A DNA stretch of 64,000 nucleotides from Aneurinibacillus uraniidurans (GCF_028471905.1 NZ_CP116902.1:2082501-2146500); one strand, 5' to 3'. Counted from the first letter of the stretch, positions 17,109 to 25,630 are shown. Translations and numbers: made by a program. Notes: generated by a model from the sequence alone, not told the origin.

Positions 17109-17131
17109 AAGTAAAGCCCCTTTCCTTACAC

Positions 17132-17185
17132 ATTATAGCGATGGAAATTTTCTTTTTTCTTACCTGATTCTTACGAAAATCTTAC
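17132..17185 (-). promoter_or_regulatory. Promoter with three response-regulator direct repeats
   Basis: On the minus strand GTAAGA occurs three times, at exactly 11-bp intervals (plus-strand TCTTAC at 17158-17163, 17169-17174, 17180-17185). The proximal repeat covers the position of the missing -35 box of a promoter whose -10 is TATAAT (17132-17137). This is the classical layout for activation by an OmpR/PhoB-type regulator. Confidence 0.7.
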
Positions 17186-17212
17186 GCATTTTGCTATCAC
17201 ATAATGGAAGGC

Positions 17213-17237
17213 AAAAAAATAACCCGCATCAACGGGT
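17213..17237 (-). terminator. Short terminator overlapping the kinase stop codon
   Basis: ACCCG / CGGGT (17222-17226 / 17233-17237) with a T-run on the minus strand (17213-17219). It overlaps the histidine kinase stop codon and separates that transcript from the ABC promoter. Confidence 0.55.
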
Positions 17238-18170
17238 ATAGTTCATTTTGTTCAACTGAACAGTAAAGGTTGTTTTTTCATACGGCTTACTTACGAGCGA
17301 GATGGTTCCGCCTAATCGTTCAACAAGCCTTTTTGTAATCGTAAGACCAAGTCCACTGCCTTGATACAACTTGTTTCGTGAATCTTCAAGTGTATACATT
17401 CTTTCGAAAATCCGATCTTTATGCAGCTCATGAATCCCTTTCCCTTTATCCCACACATCAATATATACATGCTGCTCATCATGTCGTAACGTTAAGCCAA
17501 TGACCCTACCATCATTCCCGTAGCGAATCGCATTGGAAATTAAATTGGCAAGAATTCGCCCTAACGCTTCTTCGTTCCCCATCCCATATATATCTTGCTC
17601 AGGAATTTCAAGCGAAACATCAAATCCTTTTGCTGTTAAACTTTCATAAAAATCTAATATATTCTTTTTACAGATCTCACTTATATTAACGCGCGTTACT
17701 TGAATATCCTTATCTCCTGATTCCAACCTTGCCAAATCAAAAAATTTATTGATCATGTCGAGTACTTCGATTGCTTTGTCATGTACCGTTACGAGTAACT
17801 TTTGCCGTTCTTCTTCGGTTACATTGCTAGAGTGTACCATCACTTCGATACAGCCTAATACAACGGTAAGCGGTGTTTTTAGATCATGTGAAATATTCGA
17901 AAGCATTTTTCTAATCGATTGCTCTGTTTTATGATAGGCGGCAATATTCTTTTGATTGTTTTCTAGCAAGCGGTTGATTTCAACTAGCAGCAATTGAAGT
18001 TCTTTATCATCCGTCATAAGGAGAAGCTTTTCACCGGTATGATTTGTCACAATACTACTCAGCTTTTCTTGCATCCTAGCGAGGTTTCTTTTTTGCGCTT
18101 TACGAGATTGAAATTGGATGTAATTGATCGTGAGTAAAAGAATAATGATGATTGATAGTAAAACTACCAT
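17229..18170 (-). CDS. Sensor histidine kinase
   Basis: A 313-residue kinase with a single N-terminal membrane helix (about residues 1-18) and no extracellular sensor domain. The H-box is NISHDLKTPLTVVLG (His about residue 95), followed by N-box (LISNAIRYG), G1 (VWDKGKGIHE) and G2 (GSGLGLTITK). Lack of a sensor suggests the input comes through the membrane or a partner, as in kinases that work with ABC exporters in antibiotic sensing. It begins one base after the response regulator's stop codon. The neighbouring ABC operon is the likely target of the pair. Confidence 0.92.
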   Translation of the reverse strand: MVVLLSIIIILLLTINYIQFQSRKAQKRNLARMQEKLSSIVTNHTGEKLLLMTDDKELQLLLVEINRLLENNQKNIAAYHKTEQSIRKMLSNISHDLKTPLTVVLGCIEVMVHSSNVTEEERQKLLVTVHDKAIEVLDMINKFFDLARLESGDKDIQVTRVNISEICKKNILDFYESLTAKGFDVSLEIPEQDIYGMGNEEALGRILANLISNAIRYGNDGRVIGLTLRHDEQHVYIDVWDKGKGIHELHKDRIFERMYTLEDSRNKLYQGSGLGLTITKRLVERLGGTISLVSKPYEKTTFTVQLNKMNYTR

Positions 18171-18171
18171 T

Positions 18172-18870
18172 TTAAAATTCCCCTAGCTTATATCCAATTC
18201 CCCATAACGTTTTAATATAGTGGGGCTCAGAAGGATCATCTTCGATTTTCTCACGCAGCCTTCTCATATGAACATTAATGACATTCTCATCTCCAAAGTA
18301 GTCATCATTCCAGATCGCACTATAGATTTGTGCTCTCGTAAAAACACGGTTTGGATTCGTAACAAACAGCCTAAGAATATGAAACTCTTTAGAAGTAAGC
18401 CTCAACTCTTCCCCATTTTTATGGACCGAGAAATTATACAAATCAATGGTAAGCTCATTAATTTGGAGAATCCCCGGTTCTTCTTTTTGATCTGTCCGGG
18501 AATATAAGGTTGCTCGTCTTATAATTGCTTTTACTCTTGCTAGCAATTCAATCATCGAAAATGGCTTCGCAATATAATCATCCGCTCCAAAGCCAAGCCC
18601 TAACGCCTTATCTACATCCCCATCCTTTGCGGACATAATTAAGATCGGCACTAAACTTTTCTCACGGGTCACTTTCAAAAAATCCATGCCGTTCAGCTTC
18701 GGCAGCATTAAATCAAGTAAAATTAAATCGAATGATTCCCTTGCAAAAAGTCGAATGGCTTCTTCTCCGTCAAAAGCAGGTACAACATAAAAACCTTCTT
18801 TTACAAATTGATTCGTAACCATCTCGCTTATAGACCGATCATCTTCTACAAGCAGTATTTTATGCTGCAT
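18172..18870 (-). CDS. OmpR-family response regulator
   Basis: A 232-residue regulator. The receiver domain has acidic residues EDD (about 9-11), phospho-acceptor Asp in LILLDLMLP (about residue 53), and Lys in AKPFS (about 103). The C-terminal winged helix (RLTSKEFHILRLF, then VINVHMRRLREKIE) recognises direct repeats. ATG at 18870 was chosen because AAGGGG lies about 8 bases upstream; a TTG lies one codon earlier. It follows the HemD-like gene by 12 bases and precedes the kinase. Three 11-bp-spaced repeats in front of the ABC operon are its probable site. Confidence 0.93.
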   Translation of the reverse strand: MQHKILLVEDDRSISEMVTNQFVKEGFYVVPAFDGEEAIRLFARESFDLILLDLMLPKLNGMDFLKVTREKSLVPILIMSAKDGDVDKALGLGFGADDYIAKPFSMIELLARVKAIIRRATLYSRTDQKEEPGILQINELTIDLYNFSVHKNGEELRLTSKEFHILRLFVTNPNRVFTRAQIYSAIWNDDYFGDENVINVHMRRLREKIEDDPSEPHYIKTLWGIGYKLGEF

Positions 18871-18882
18871 CAATCATTCCCC

Positions 18883-19701
18883 TTATTCGATATGCAGCGC
18901 TTCATAGTAACGAACTAATTCAATTACCATTGCGCCCATTCGCTCAATCTCTGGCACAACAATACGTGTAATGCCTTCTTCTTCTAACGCCTCTGCCGTC
19001 AGTTTCCCCACGGCCACCGCAAGTGATAACTGTTCAAATACATGCTTGATCTGACCGACACGACCAGCTTGGCGGGCATATTCAAATAGAAAGCGCACCT
19101 GGACAGCAGATGTGAAGCATATCGCATCGATTTGTCCAGCATTCAATTCCTGGCATACTTGTTCGACCGATTCAGCTGGTGGTGCAATATGACGGTACGG
19201 AAGAAGATACGTGACTAATGCGCCTCTCTCTGCAAAAAAACGTGCCAGTGCCGGAGCTGTTTCCCCATGCAGTTGGACGACGACCCGCTGACCTGTAAAA
19301 TCAAACGATTCTAATGCCCGAACCAACCCTTTTGTCGTACCATCATCATCAACCGCGACAGGTTTGATGTCGAGCTTTTTTAAAGCGGCATATGTTTTAT
19401 ACCCGCGAGCCGCCACGTTTGCTTGTTGGAGCAAATGCATAAACGGTGCATGAAGATCACATTCTTCCGCAAGTCGAACGAGGGCATCAAGCCCCATACC
19501 TGTCGTAAAAATCGCCCAGTCTACGCCTTCTGCTATAAGATTTTTCAGTTCATTTTTGCTCTCTTCTTCTGCTAAAAACACCGTGCCCTGCAGGGAACGA
19601 ACAAGTGGAATGCCTCCTTGCTTCTCAATAAGTGCTCCCCATTCTTCTGTCTTGCGCGAAGCGCCTGTTGCAATCTTTTTTCCTGCCAATACTTTTTCCA
19701 T
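18883..19701 (-). CDS. Uroporphyrinogen-III synthase (HemD family), stand-alone
   Basis: A 272-residue HemD-type protein, the length usual for the family, with alternating two-domain alpha/beta architecture. Recognisable segments are DWAIFTTGMGLDALV (about residue 63), VAARGYKTYAALKK, a mid-protein VVVQLHGE segment, and the conserved IDAICFTSAVQVRFLFE (about residue 193). The family cyclises hydroxymethylbilane to uroporphyrinogen III in heme, siroheme and cobalamin synthesis. It is not in a hem operon here; the following genes are a two-component system only 12 bp away, so they are probably cotranscribed. Stand-alone copies are often tied to siroheme or nitrite/sulfite metabolism; that link is not shown. 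Confidence 0.85.
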   Translation of the reverse strand: MEKVLAGKKIATGASRKTEEWGALIEKQGGIPLVRSLQGTVFLAEEESKNELKNLIAEGVDWAIFTTGMGLDALVRLAEECDLHAPFMHLLQQANVAARGYKTYAALKKLDIKPVAVDDDGTTKGLVRALESFDFTGQRVVVQLHGETAPALARFFAERGALVTYLLPYRHIAPPAESVEQVCQELNAGQIDAICFTSAVQVRFLFEYARQAGRVGQIKHVFEQLSLAVAVGKLTAEALEEEGITRIVVPEIERMGAMVIELVRYYEALHIE

Positions 19702-19839
19702 CTGACTACTCCTCTCTGCTGATCAACTATGTATAATGGCTCGTTCTTATCATAAGCTTAGACTTTTAGTGTATTATTTTTGGCAATTTTAAGCAATAGA
19801 ACCATCTGTATTTTATGCCTGTCAAAGCTTATGAATGGG

Positions 19840-19869
19840 CACGTTTCTGCCTGGTACGCTCATAAGATG
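19840..19869 (+). promoter_or_regulatory. Candidate sigma-K promoter of tgl
   Basis: CACG (19840-19843), a 17-bp spacer, then CATAAGATG (19861-19869), close to the sigma-K pattern AC-N16/17-CATAnnnTA. The B. subtilis tgl gene is expressed in the mother cell under sigma K. Confidence 0.45.
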
Positions 19870-19902
19870 TGATTGTATACGGATATAAAAGGGAGGAGAA
19901 AT

Positions 19903-20733
19903 ATGATTCAAATTTTAGATTCATCAGTAACGAACAAAACAAGAAAACAGGAATGGCTGCTTGACTATGACCAGTTACGTATCATTGAGTGTCTGGCAAG
20001 AAGTCCGGATGTATATACGTATCCATCTCTTGACCAGTTAAAATTCGAAGGCAAGCTGCGGAGCCATATTGTCTCATCCGCCAAAAAGCTGTACCGGAGC
20101 GGCACGGAGTTTGCCGTATTTAAAGATTCCAGGTGTAATCCTCGCTACTGGACACTCACTGACAAGGGCGGATTTCGCTTGAACGAAGATGTGAAGCCAT
20201 CTGAGGGGATACGAGACATTTTCATCAATGGCCATATGTATGCATTTGAATGCGCAACCGCCGTTGTAATTGTTTATTACAAAGGGGTTCTCGAATCAAT
20301 CGGCAGCGAGAATTTTAATCGGCTGTTCCCCTCTATTCTCTTGTTTGATGGTGTTTATGACGAGAAACTAGGAATAACCTGGGGCAAACACGTGGAGTAT
20401 CTACCGGGAGATATCCAGTATTTCAAAAACCCTGAATATAATCCGAAAACCCCTGAATGGCAGGGGGAAAACGTTGTGCTGCTGGAAAATCATCTTTACT
20501 TCGCCTACGGAATTGGCATCACAACTAAAAAACAAGTAATCGCGCATTTAAATAAAGAACGCATACCAGGCGCAACAACATCTGCCTATCTTATCGATGA
20601 AGCAGCTCGCCCTGACTTTTCGTATTTGTCGCAGTATGATCAAAGTGAGAGTAATCCACTCGCAGGGCGCACGGCTTCTGAACGTTCTTTTACAATTGCA
20701 CACATTGGCACAACGCTCTTTGTCTGCAGATAA
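19903..20733 (+). CDS. tgl: Protein-glutamine gamma-glutamyltransferase (sporulation transglutaminase)
   Basis: A 276-residue homologue of the spore-coat transglutaminase Tgl, which forms epsilon-(gamma-glutamyl)lysine cross-links between coat proteins. The catalytic Cys is residue 117 in MYAFECATAVVIVYY, matching the position in B. subtilis Tgl (about 245 residues). The segments LRxxIVxSAKKLYRSG, GENVVLLENHLYFAYGIGI and TSAYLIDEAARP are also shared. ATG at 19903 was chosen because GGGAGGAG lies just upstream; the frame extends 10 codons further without a good site. The C-terminal extension beyond the conserved core is about 30 residues. Ends at a strong bidirectional terminator. Confidence 0.93.
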   Translation: MIQILDSSVTNKTRKQEWLLDYDQLRIIECLARSPDVYTYPSLDQLKFEGKLRSHIVSSAKKLYRSGTEFAVFKDSRCNPRYWTLTDKGGFRLNEDVKPSEGIRDIFINGHMYAFECATAVVIVYYKGVLESIGSENFNRLFPSILLFDGVYDEKLGITWGKHVEYLPGDIQYFKNPEYNPKTPEWQGENVVLLENHLYFAYGIGITTKKQVIAHLNKERIPGATTSAYLIDEAARPDFSYLSQYDQSESNPLAGRTASERSFTIAHIGTTLFVCR

Positions 20734-20780
20734 GGCCCTACACTTGGCAGAGAAATCTTGTCGTGTAAAACCTATATAAA

Positions 20781-20818
20781 AAAACTAAACCGTCTGAAAC
20801 AAGGCGGTTTAGTTTTTT
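20781..20818. terminator. Bidirectional terminator between tgl and yvdD
   Basis: AAAACTAAACCG (20781-20792) / CGGTTTAGTTTT, followed by TT (20805-20818). T-runs exist on both strands, and the genes converge here. Confidence 0.85.
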
Positions 20819-20853
20819 GAATTATATCCCTATATGTATTGAAGTCAGTATCA

Positions 20854-21429
20854 TTACTTACCTGTGGTATATGTCTTAACTGTCGGAGGTGTATAAGCCT
20901 TAAATTTCTCAAGTAAACGTTCTGGATTAGAATCAACCAGAGCCATTGAACGATACTTATCCTGGAGAAATTGCTGCTCATTCATATGATCGAAAAAGGA
21001 AATAATCAGATCGTAGTAGTGATTAATGTTTAAAATGCCACAAGGTTTTTGATGTAACCCTAATTGCGCCCACGTAAACACTTCGAAAAATTCTTCTAAC
21101 GTTCCCGGTCCCCCAGGTAGGGCAATAAATCCATCCGCTAAGTCTACCATTTTATGTTTTCGCTCGTGCATCGAATTTACAACAATGAGTTCTGTTAAAT
21201 TACGATGTGAAATTTCTCGCTCCTCTAGTAATGTTGGGATCACCCCAATAACCTGTCCCCCTGATTCTAAGACTGTATCTGCAAGTGTACCCATAATGCC
21301 TACACTTGCCCCGCCATATACAAGTGTGATACCTTGTTTTGCTAATTCTTTACCGAGTAGAATCGCTCCTTCTTTATACGCATCCGAAGCTCCGTTACTT
21401 GAACCGCAAAAAACAGCTAATCGTTTCAT
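20854..21429 (-). CDS. yvdD: LOG-family protein (cytokinin riboside 5'-monophosphate phosphoribohydrolase type)
   Basis: A 191-residue Rossmann-like protein, the same length as B. subtilis YvdD. Family motifs: FCGSSNGA (residues about 6-13), LVYGGASVGIMG (about 36-47) and PGGPGTLEEFFE (about 104-115), the last carrying the catalytic and phosphate-binding residues. LOG proteins remove ribose 5-phosphate from AMP or modified nucleotides. A yvdC-type MazG pyrophosphohydrolase starts 100 bp away on the other strand, the same pair found next to each other in B. subtilis, suggesting nucleotide housecleaning. Confidence 0.92.
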   Translation of the reverse strand: MKRLAVFCGSSNGASDAYKEGAILLGKELAKQGITLVYGGASVGIMGTLADTVLESGGQVIGVIPTLLEEREISHRNLTELIVVNSMHERKHKMVDLADGFIALPGGPGTLEEFFEVFTWAQLGLHQKPCGILNINHYYDLIISFFDHMNEQQFLQDKYRSMALVDSNPERLLEKFKAYTPPTVKTYTTGK

Positions 21430-21529
21430 AGTTATAGATGTCCCCTCGCTATAAACTTTATAGACCTGCCTTTACAAGTATAAAGAAAATTATGTTACAG
21501 TAAAAGAGAAAAGGTAGGAGGAATACATA

Positions 21530-21862
21530 ATGGATGTTAATGAATTTCAAAAATGGGTGAAAGAATATTACGAAATAAGAGGATGGTCAGAGCTTGATAT
21601 CTTTATTCGTATTGGATTTCTAGCTGAAGAAACCGGAGAAGTAGCCCGAGCAATTCGAGCATTAGAGATTGGACGAGATCGACCTGATGAACACACAGGC
21701 TCGCCCTCTGAGCTAAAACAGGAGCTTGTTGAAGAACTAGGAGATGTTTTAGGCAATATTATTGTAATTGCCAATAAATACGATATACATCTCGAAGACA
21801 TTTTTAAATCACATCAAATGAAATTGAATAAGCGTTATGCTTCGATAGAGTCTTCCCAGTAA
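21530..21862 (+). CDS. yvdC: MazG-like nucleotide pyrophosphohydrolase
   Basis: A 110-residue protein of the MazG/all-alpha NTP pyrophosphohydrolase superfamily, similar in size to B. subtilis YvdC. The metal-binding pattern is visible: AEETGEVARA (about residues 31-40) followed by QELVEELGDVLGNII (about 65-79), the E-x2-E...E-x2-D signature. The ribosome binding site AGGAGG is about 8 bases upstream of ATG. It is divergent from yvdD. The family hydrolyses nucleoside triphosphates to monophosphates, often aberrant ones; exact substrate unknown. Confidence 0.88.
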   Translation: MDVNEFQKWVKEYYEIRGWSELDIFIRIGFLAEETGEVARAIRALEIGRDRPDEHTGSPSELKQELVEELGDVLGNIIVIANKYDIHLEDIFKSHQMKLNKRYASIESSQ

Positions 21863-21954
21863 AATACAGAAAACATATGCTAAAGATAATCGGCTTAATT
21901 TTCTATTGAACAAGGGGGCGTACTATCAAAGTTATTTTCAGGGGGTAGCGTTAT

Positions 21955-22950
21955 ATGGAGCGGGAAAGCAAATGTATAAGATTTTATGAATTTGGAATTC
22001 CTAAAAATGTATTAAAGGTTGAAAATAAGAAAATTGAAAAACCTGAGCGTGGAGAAGTTCTTGTACGTATGAACGTTCGCCCTATCAACCCATCCGACCT
22101 GATCCCTATTACTGGAGCTTACTCTCATCGTATTACACTTCCGGCCATCCCTGGATATGAAGGAGTCGGTATTGTGGAAGAAGTTGGTCCGTTTGTTTCT
22201 CCACAACTTATTGGTAAACGTGTTTTGCCTTTACGTGGGGAAGGTACTTGGCAAGAATATGTTAAGGCACCAGCGGACTTAGTGATTCCTATTCCTAACT
22301 GCATTGATGATTACATAGCCGCTCAATTATATATAAACCCAATAACAGCGTGGCTTACTTGTACAGAAGTTTTACATTTAAGACCGGACGATGTTTTATT
22401 AGTCAATGCTTGTGGCTCTTCGATTGGTCGCTTATTTGCTCAACTATCTAAGGTTATCGGTTTTACGTTAATTGCCGTAACTAGGAATAACACTTATACA
22501 GAAGAACTGCTCCAACTTGGTGCTTCGTATGTAATAAACACAATGGAAACACCATTACATAAAACAGTTATGGAATTGACGAATGGACTTGGTGCAAATG
22601 CTGCTATTGATTCTGTCGGAGGGTCATCTGGAACAGAATTAGCATTTTGTATTCGTCCGAGTGGCACTTTTTTAACCATTGGTCTCTTATCGGGAACACC
22701 AGTAAATTGGGCAGATGTTACAAATAAAGCGAAAGTACATGTTAAGATGTTTCATCTGAGACATTGGAATCAACAGGTTTCTGTACAAACTTGGCAAAAA
22801 ACATTTAACCATTTGATGTCTTTAATAATTGATGGGAGATTGAAACTCATGATGCCTGTGTCGTATTATGACCTACAGGATGTACATGACGCAGTTTGTT
22901 TTGCTGAGGTTTCAAGGAGGAATCAAGGAAAAATTTTTTTAACAAATTAG
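21955..22950 (+). CDS. Zinc-independent MDR-family oxidoreductase (quinone reductase / enoyl reductase like)
   Basis: A 331-residue medium-chain dehydrogenase/reductase. The N-terminal GroES-like domain has RPINPSDLIPITG and PAIPGYEGVGIVEEVG; the catalytic and structural zinc Cys clusters are missing, which points to the quinone reductase/2-enoyl thioester reductase group. The Rossmann fold starts near residue 145 but its nucleotide motif is unusual (VNACGSSIGRLFAQLSK rather than G-x-G-x2-G). GANAAIDSVGG is typical. Probably an NADPH-dependent reductase of quinones or enoyl thioesters in the cytoplasm. It is monocistronic with a GGGGG-type site upstream and is slightly more AT-rich than its neighbours. 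Confidence 0.8.
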   Translation: MERESKCIRFYEFGIPKNVLKVENKKIEKPERGEVLVRMNVRPINPSDLIPITGAYSHRITLPAIPGYEGVGIVEEVGPFVSPQLIGKRVLPLRGEGTWQEYVKAPADLVIPIPNCIDDYIAAQLYINPITAWLTCTEVLHLRPDDVLLVNACGSSIGRLFAQLSKVIGFTLIAVTRNNTYTEELLQLGASYVINTMETPLHKTVMELTNGLGANAAIDSVGGSSGTELAFCIRPSGTFLTIGLLSGTPVNWADVTNKAKVHVKMFHLRHWNQQVSVQTWQKTFNHLMSLIIDGRLKLMMPVSYYDLQDVHDAVCFAEVSRRNQGKIFLTN

Positions 22951-23061
22951 AAACTACTACTTTCTTATTCCGCTAAACCGAGGGATGGAAGTTGATATTA
23001 TAGCAAATAAAAGCCGGTTTCCCTACACTAAGAAAGGAATTTCAATCGGAGGGTGAAGCAG

Positions 23062-23280
23062 ATGAAATTGCGTGGGATAATCGATCGTTTTGAATCCGAA
23101 TACGCAGTGATCGAAGTTGGAGAAAATACAATGGATATGAAACGCGCCCTACTTCCAGTTGAAGCCAAGCCCGGGGATACGATCATTATTGATGGAGAGA
23201 CAATCGCTATTGATAAACAAGATACCCAGAAGCGAAAAGAACGAATTGAACAATTAACGAATGACTTGTGGGAGGACTAA
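23062..23280 (+). CDS. DUF3006 small protein
   Basis: A 72-residue cytoplasmic protein matching the DUF3006 pattern: GIIDRFESEYAVIEVGE at the N-terminus, PVEAKPGD in the middle and a charged C-terminal helix (RKERIEQLTNDLW). ATG at 23062 was chosen because GGAGG lies 9 bases upstream; GTG at 23053 would abut the site. In many Bacillales DUF3006 genes are found next to ComEC-like metallo-beta-lactamase genes; one is present here at 24643-25518 but on the other strand. Molecular function unknown. The gene ends before a terminator shared with the convergent reductase gene. Confidence 0.82.
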   Translation: MKLRGIIDRFESEYAVIEVGENTMDMKRALLPVEAKPGDTIIIDGETIAIDKQDTQKRKERIEQLTNDLWED

Positions 23281-23309
23281 CATCCTTCCATATCGAAAAA
23301 GGTTGTCAA

Positions 23310-23363
23310 AAAAAAGAGTGCCTCCTTATGACTGCTAGCTGCAGAATAAAGACACTCTTTTTT
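23310..23363. terminator. Bidirectional terminator
   Basis: AAAAAAGAGTG (23310-23320) / CACTCTTTTTT (23353-23363) between the convergent DUF3006 and reductase genes, with A and T runs on either side. Confidence 0.75.
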
Positions 23364-23399
23364 AAAACAATTCGACAGTACCACTAACACCTATTCATT

Positions 23400-24560
23400 T
23401 TAATACACATCACGTTGGTAACGCCCTTGCTCCTGCATATCATTTAGATACGCTTCGGCCGCTTCACGGTTCATCGCACCTTCTTTTTCAATAATGCTAA
23501 CAAGCGTTTCATGGACATCTTTCGCCATATATTGCTTATCTCCACAAACGTAGAAGTATGCTCCGTTTTCTAGCCATGCAAACAACTCTTTGCTGTTTTC
23601 AAGCATTTTATGCTGTACATATACTTTTTGCGCCGTATCACGCGAGAACGCAGCATCTACTCTTGTCAGCGCTCCATCTTTTTGATAGTTTTCTAACTCG
23701 TTTTGATAAAGGAAATCCGACGCTGCATGCTGGTCTCCAAAAAATAGCCATGATTTACCTGGTGCTTTATTCACGGCACGTTCCTGGATAAAGGAACGGA
23801 ATGGTGCAATGCCTGTCCCTGGACCAACCATAATAATATCTTTATCTTGAGACTCTGGCAGATTAAAGTGTTTATTTTGTTGAATAAATACCGGGAGCGT
23901 ATCTCCTTCTTGAAGACGTTCCGCACATAAAACAGAACAAACCCCTTTTCGTTCGCGTCCATGAGTCGTGTAACGTACGGCACCGATGGTTAAATGTACT
24001 TCCTCAGGATTAGCAGTAATGCTGCTTGCAATGGAATATAGACGTGGTGGCATTTTTCTTAATAAAGAGACGATCTCTTGGGCAGAAGCTTTCCATGGAC
24101 CAAAATCGCGTAACAAATCAAGCAAGTCCCGCCCGTTCATATATTCTTTCAGTTGATCTATATTTTCATTCGATACAAGCTTTTGTAACTCTTCGTTTTC
24201 TGTTAATTCTGCTGCCTGCTGCATAATTTTTTTCGTTAATAACGTAATTTCAAAGTGTGTTGTTAGCGCTTCTTTTAATGGGAGTGTATCACCTTGCTTA
24301 TTAATTATAACATCGATTTTTGTATCCCATTTCATTTCCTCAAGCAGAGAAGCCACTAGTTCCGGATCATTTTCCGGGATCATACCAAGGCAATCACCTG
24401 GGACATAGGAAAGGTCAGATCCTTTTAACGATAACTCGATATGTCTTGTTTCTTTACTAGAGCCAGCTCCATTTAAATTTACATTTTTGATAACTTTTGC
24501 TTGAAATGGATTCGTCCTAGAAAATGTTGTTGGCGCATTTTTGACTACAGTAGGTTGCAT
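23400..24560 (-). CDS. CysJ-type FAD/NADPH reductase lacking the flavodoxin domain
   Basis: A 386-residue protein equivalent to the C-terminal two thirds of sulfite reductase flavoprotein (CysJ) and of P450 reductases. It has the FAD-binding domain with RLYSIASS (about residue 195) and GVCSVLC, then the NADPH-binding domain with GPGTGIAPFRSF (about 266), FFGDQH and YVCGDKQYMAKDV, and ends in the typical RYQRDVY tail with the aromatic stacking residue. The N-terminal flavodoxin (FMN) domain of full-length CysJ (about 600 residues) is absent and no separate flavodoxin gene lies nearby. It may work with a free flavodoxin or ferredoxin. Monocistronic, cytoplasmic. Confidence 0.88.
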   Translation of the reverse strand: MQPTVVKNAPTTFSRTNPFQAKVIKNVNLNGAGSSKETRHIELSLKGSDLSYVPGDCLGMIPENDPELVASLLEEMKWDTKIDVIINKQGDTLPLKEALTTHFEITLLTKKIMQQAAELTENEELQKLVSNENIDQLKEYMNGRDLLDLLRDFGPWKASAQEIVSLLRKMPPRLYSIASSITANPEEVHLTIGAVRYTTHGRERKGVCSVLCAERLQEGDTLPVFIQQNKHFNLPESQDKDIIMVGPGTGIAPFRSFIQERAVNKAPGKSWLFFGDQHAASDFLYQNELENYQKDGALTRVDAAFSRDTAQKVYVQHKMLENSKELFAWLENGAYFYVCGDKQYMAKDVHETLVSIIEKEGAMNREAAEAYLNDMQEQGRYQRDVY

Positions 24561-24642
24561 AATATCTTCACCTCAAAAAGTTATATAAACCTAGGGTAAC
24601 ACAGGAAGAGAAAATCAGATATGTTTTTTTCACGATCTTCCC

Positions 24643-25518
24643 TTATTGTGGTGCAAGAGATGGCACTTTAGTAAACATAATATTTTTACCGTCACTTGTA
24701 GAAAGGATCGTTCCTAGTTCATCCGTTCGGTAAATCTTAATGCCATTTGCTTGTAATCGCTTGATAATTTCAGCTGTCGGATGTCCATATTTATTTCCCT
24801 TCCCAGCCGAAATGACCGCATACTCTGGTTGAACAGCCGATAAAAATGCCTGGCTAGTAGAAGTATTGGCTCCGTGGTGCCCGACCTTCAGAACATTGGA
24901 GCGGATATTTTGACCAGCAGCAATCATATCTTTTTCTGATTTAACCGGTGCATCTCCGGTAAACAAAAAGGAATTTTCCCCATACGTGACTTTTACTACG
25001 GCACTCCATGCATTCAGATCGTCGCCGTATGATTTAACAGGAGCGACAAATACAGCATCCGCTCCACTTAGACCAAGGGACACTCCTGCCTTCGCTTCTT
25101 TCAACTTCAATCCTTTTCGTTTGACTGCTTTCACAAAATCCTCGTATGTAATAGTCGTATGCGTAACTTTTGGTGTATAAACAGCTTGTACCTTCATGTT
25201 ATCGATCACCGTATCCAATCCACCTATGTGATCGGCATCAGGATGAGTGCCAATGACGGCATCAAGCGTATCGATATGTAACGCTTGAAGATAACGAACC
25301 ACTTGCTTCCCTTTGTCGTTATTTCCTCCGTCGATCAAAACATTTTCGCCTTTATTTGTTCGGATGAGGATACTATCTCCCTGACCTACATCAAAATAGT
25401 AAACACTCAAGTTCCCGGTAGTTGAAACTTCTGGCGACTTTTGCTTCGCTCCCTCACATCCTACTAGCCCCAAAATAAGTAGCAAAGTTAAACTAAGCTT
25501 TATGAGTCTATTTTTCAT
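24643..25518 (-). CDS. ComEC/Rec2-like metallo-beta-lactamase-fold lipoprotein
   Basis: A 291-residue secreted protein. The signal peptide ends in a lipobox (GLVGC, Cys about residue 21). The domain is the ComEC C-terminal type metallo-beta-lactamase: YYFDVGQGDSILIRT, then the metal site GTHPDADHIGG (about residue 95), DAVFVAP, FTGDAP, and LKVGHHGANTSTS. The C-terminus has YGHPTAEIIKRLQ followed by a short strand. Such proteins are thought to be extracellular phosphodiesterases or nucleases; ComEC itself degrades the non-transported DNA strand. It is anchored outside the membrane and could act on nucleic acids or other phosphodiesters. No competence genes are adjacent. Confidence 0.88.
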   Translation of the reverse strand: MKNRLIKLSLTLLLILGLVGCEGAKQKSPEVSTTGNLSVYYFDVGQGDSILIRTNKGENVLIDGGNNDKGKQVVRYLQALHIDTLDAVIGTHPDADHIGGLDTVIDNMKVQAVYTPKVTHTTITYEDFVKAVKRKGLKLKEAKAGVSLGLSGADAVFVAPVKSYGDDLNAWSAVVKVTYGENSFLFTGDAPVKSEKDMIAAGQNIRSNVLKVGHHGANTSTSQAFLSAVQPEYAVISAGKGNKYGHPTAEIIKRLQANGIKIYRTDELGTILSTSDGKNIMFTKVPSLAPQ

Positions 25519-25597
25519 CTGCTATTCTTCCCCTATGTTGTTTTATGTATCAGATTGCTTCTTCCCCATAATCTTACCTCATTTTCCTGGAAAAAGT

Positions 25598-25630
25598 GAA
25601 AAAACCAGGCTACATGTTATCGTAACCTGG
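25598..25630 (-). terminator. Terminator of symporter gene
   Basis: CCAGGCTAC (25605-25613) / GTAACCTGG (25622-25630), pairing with one G-U in RNA, followed by a T-run on the minus strand. Confidence 0.7.
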
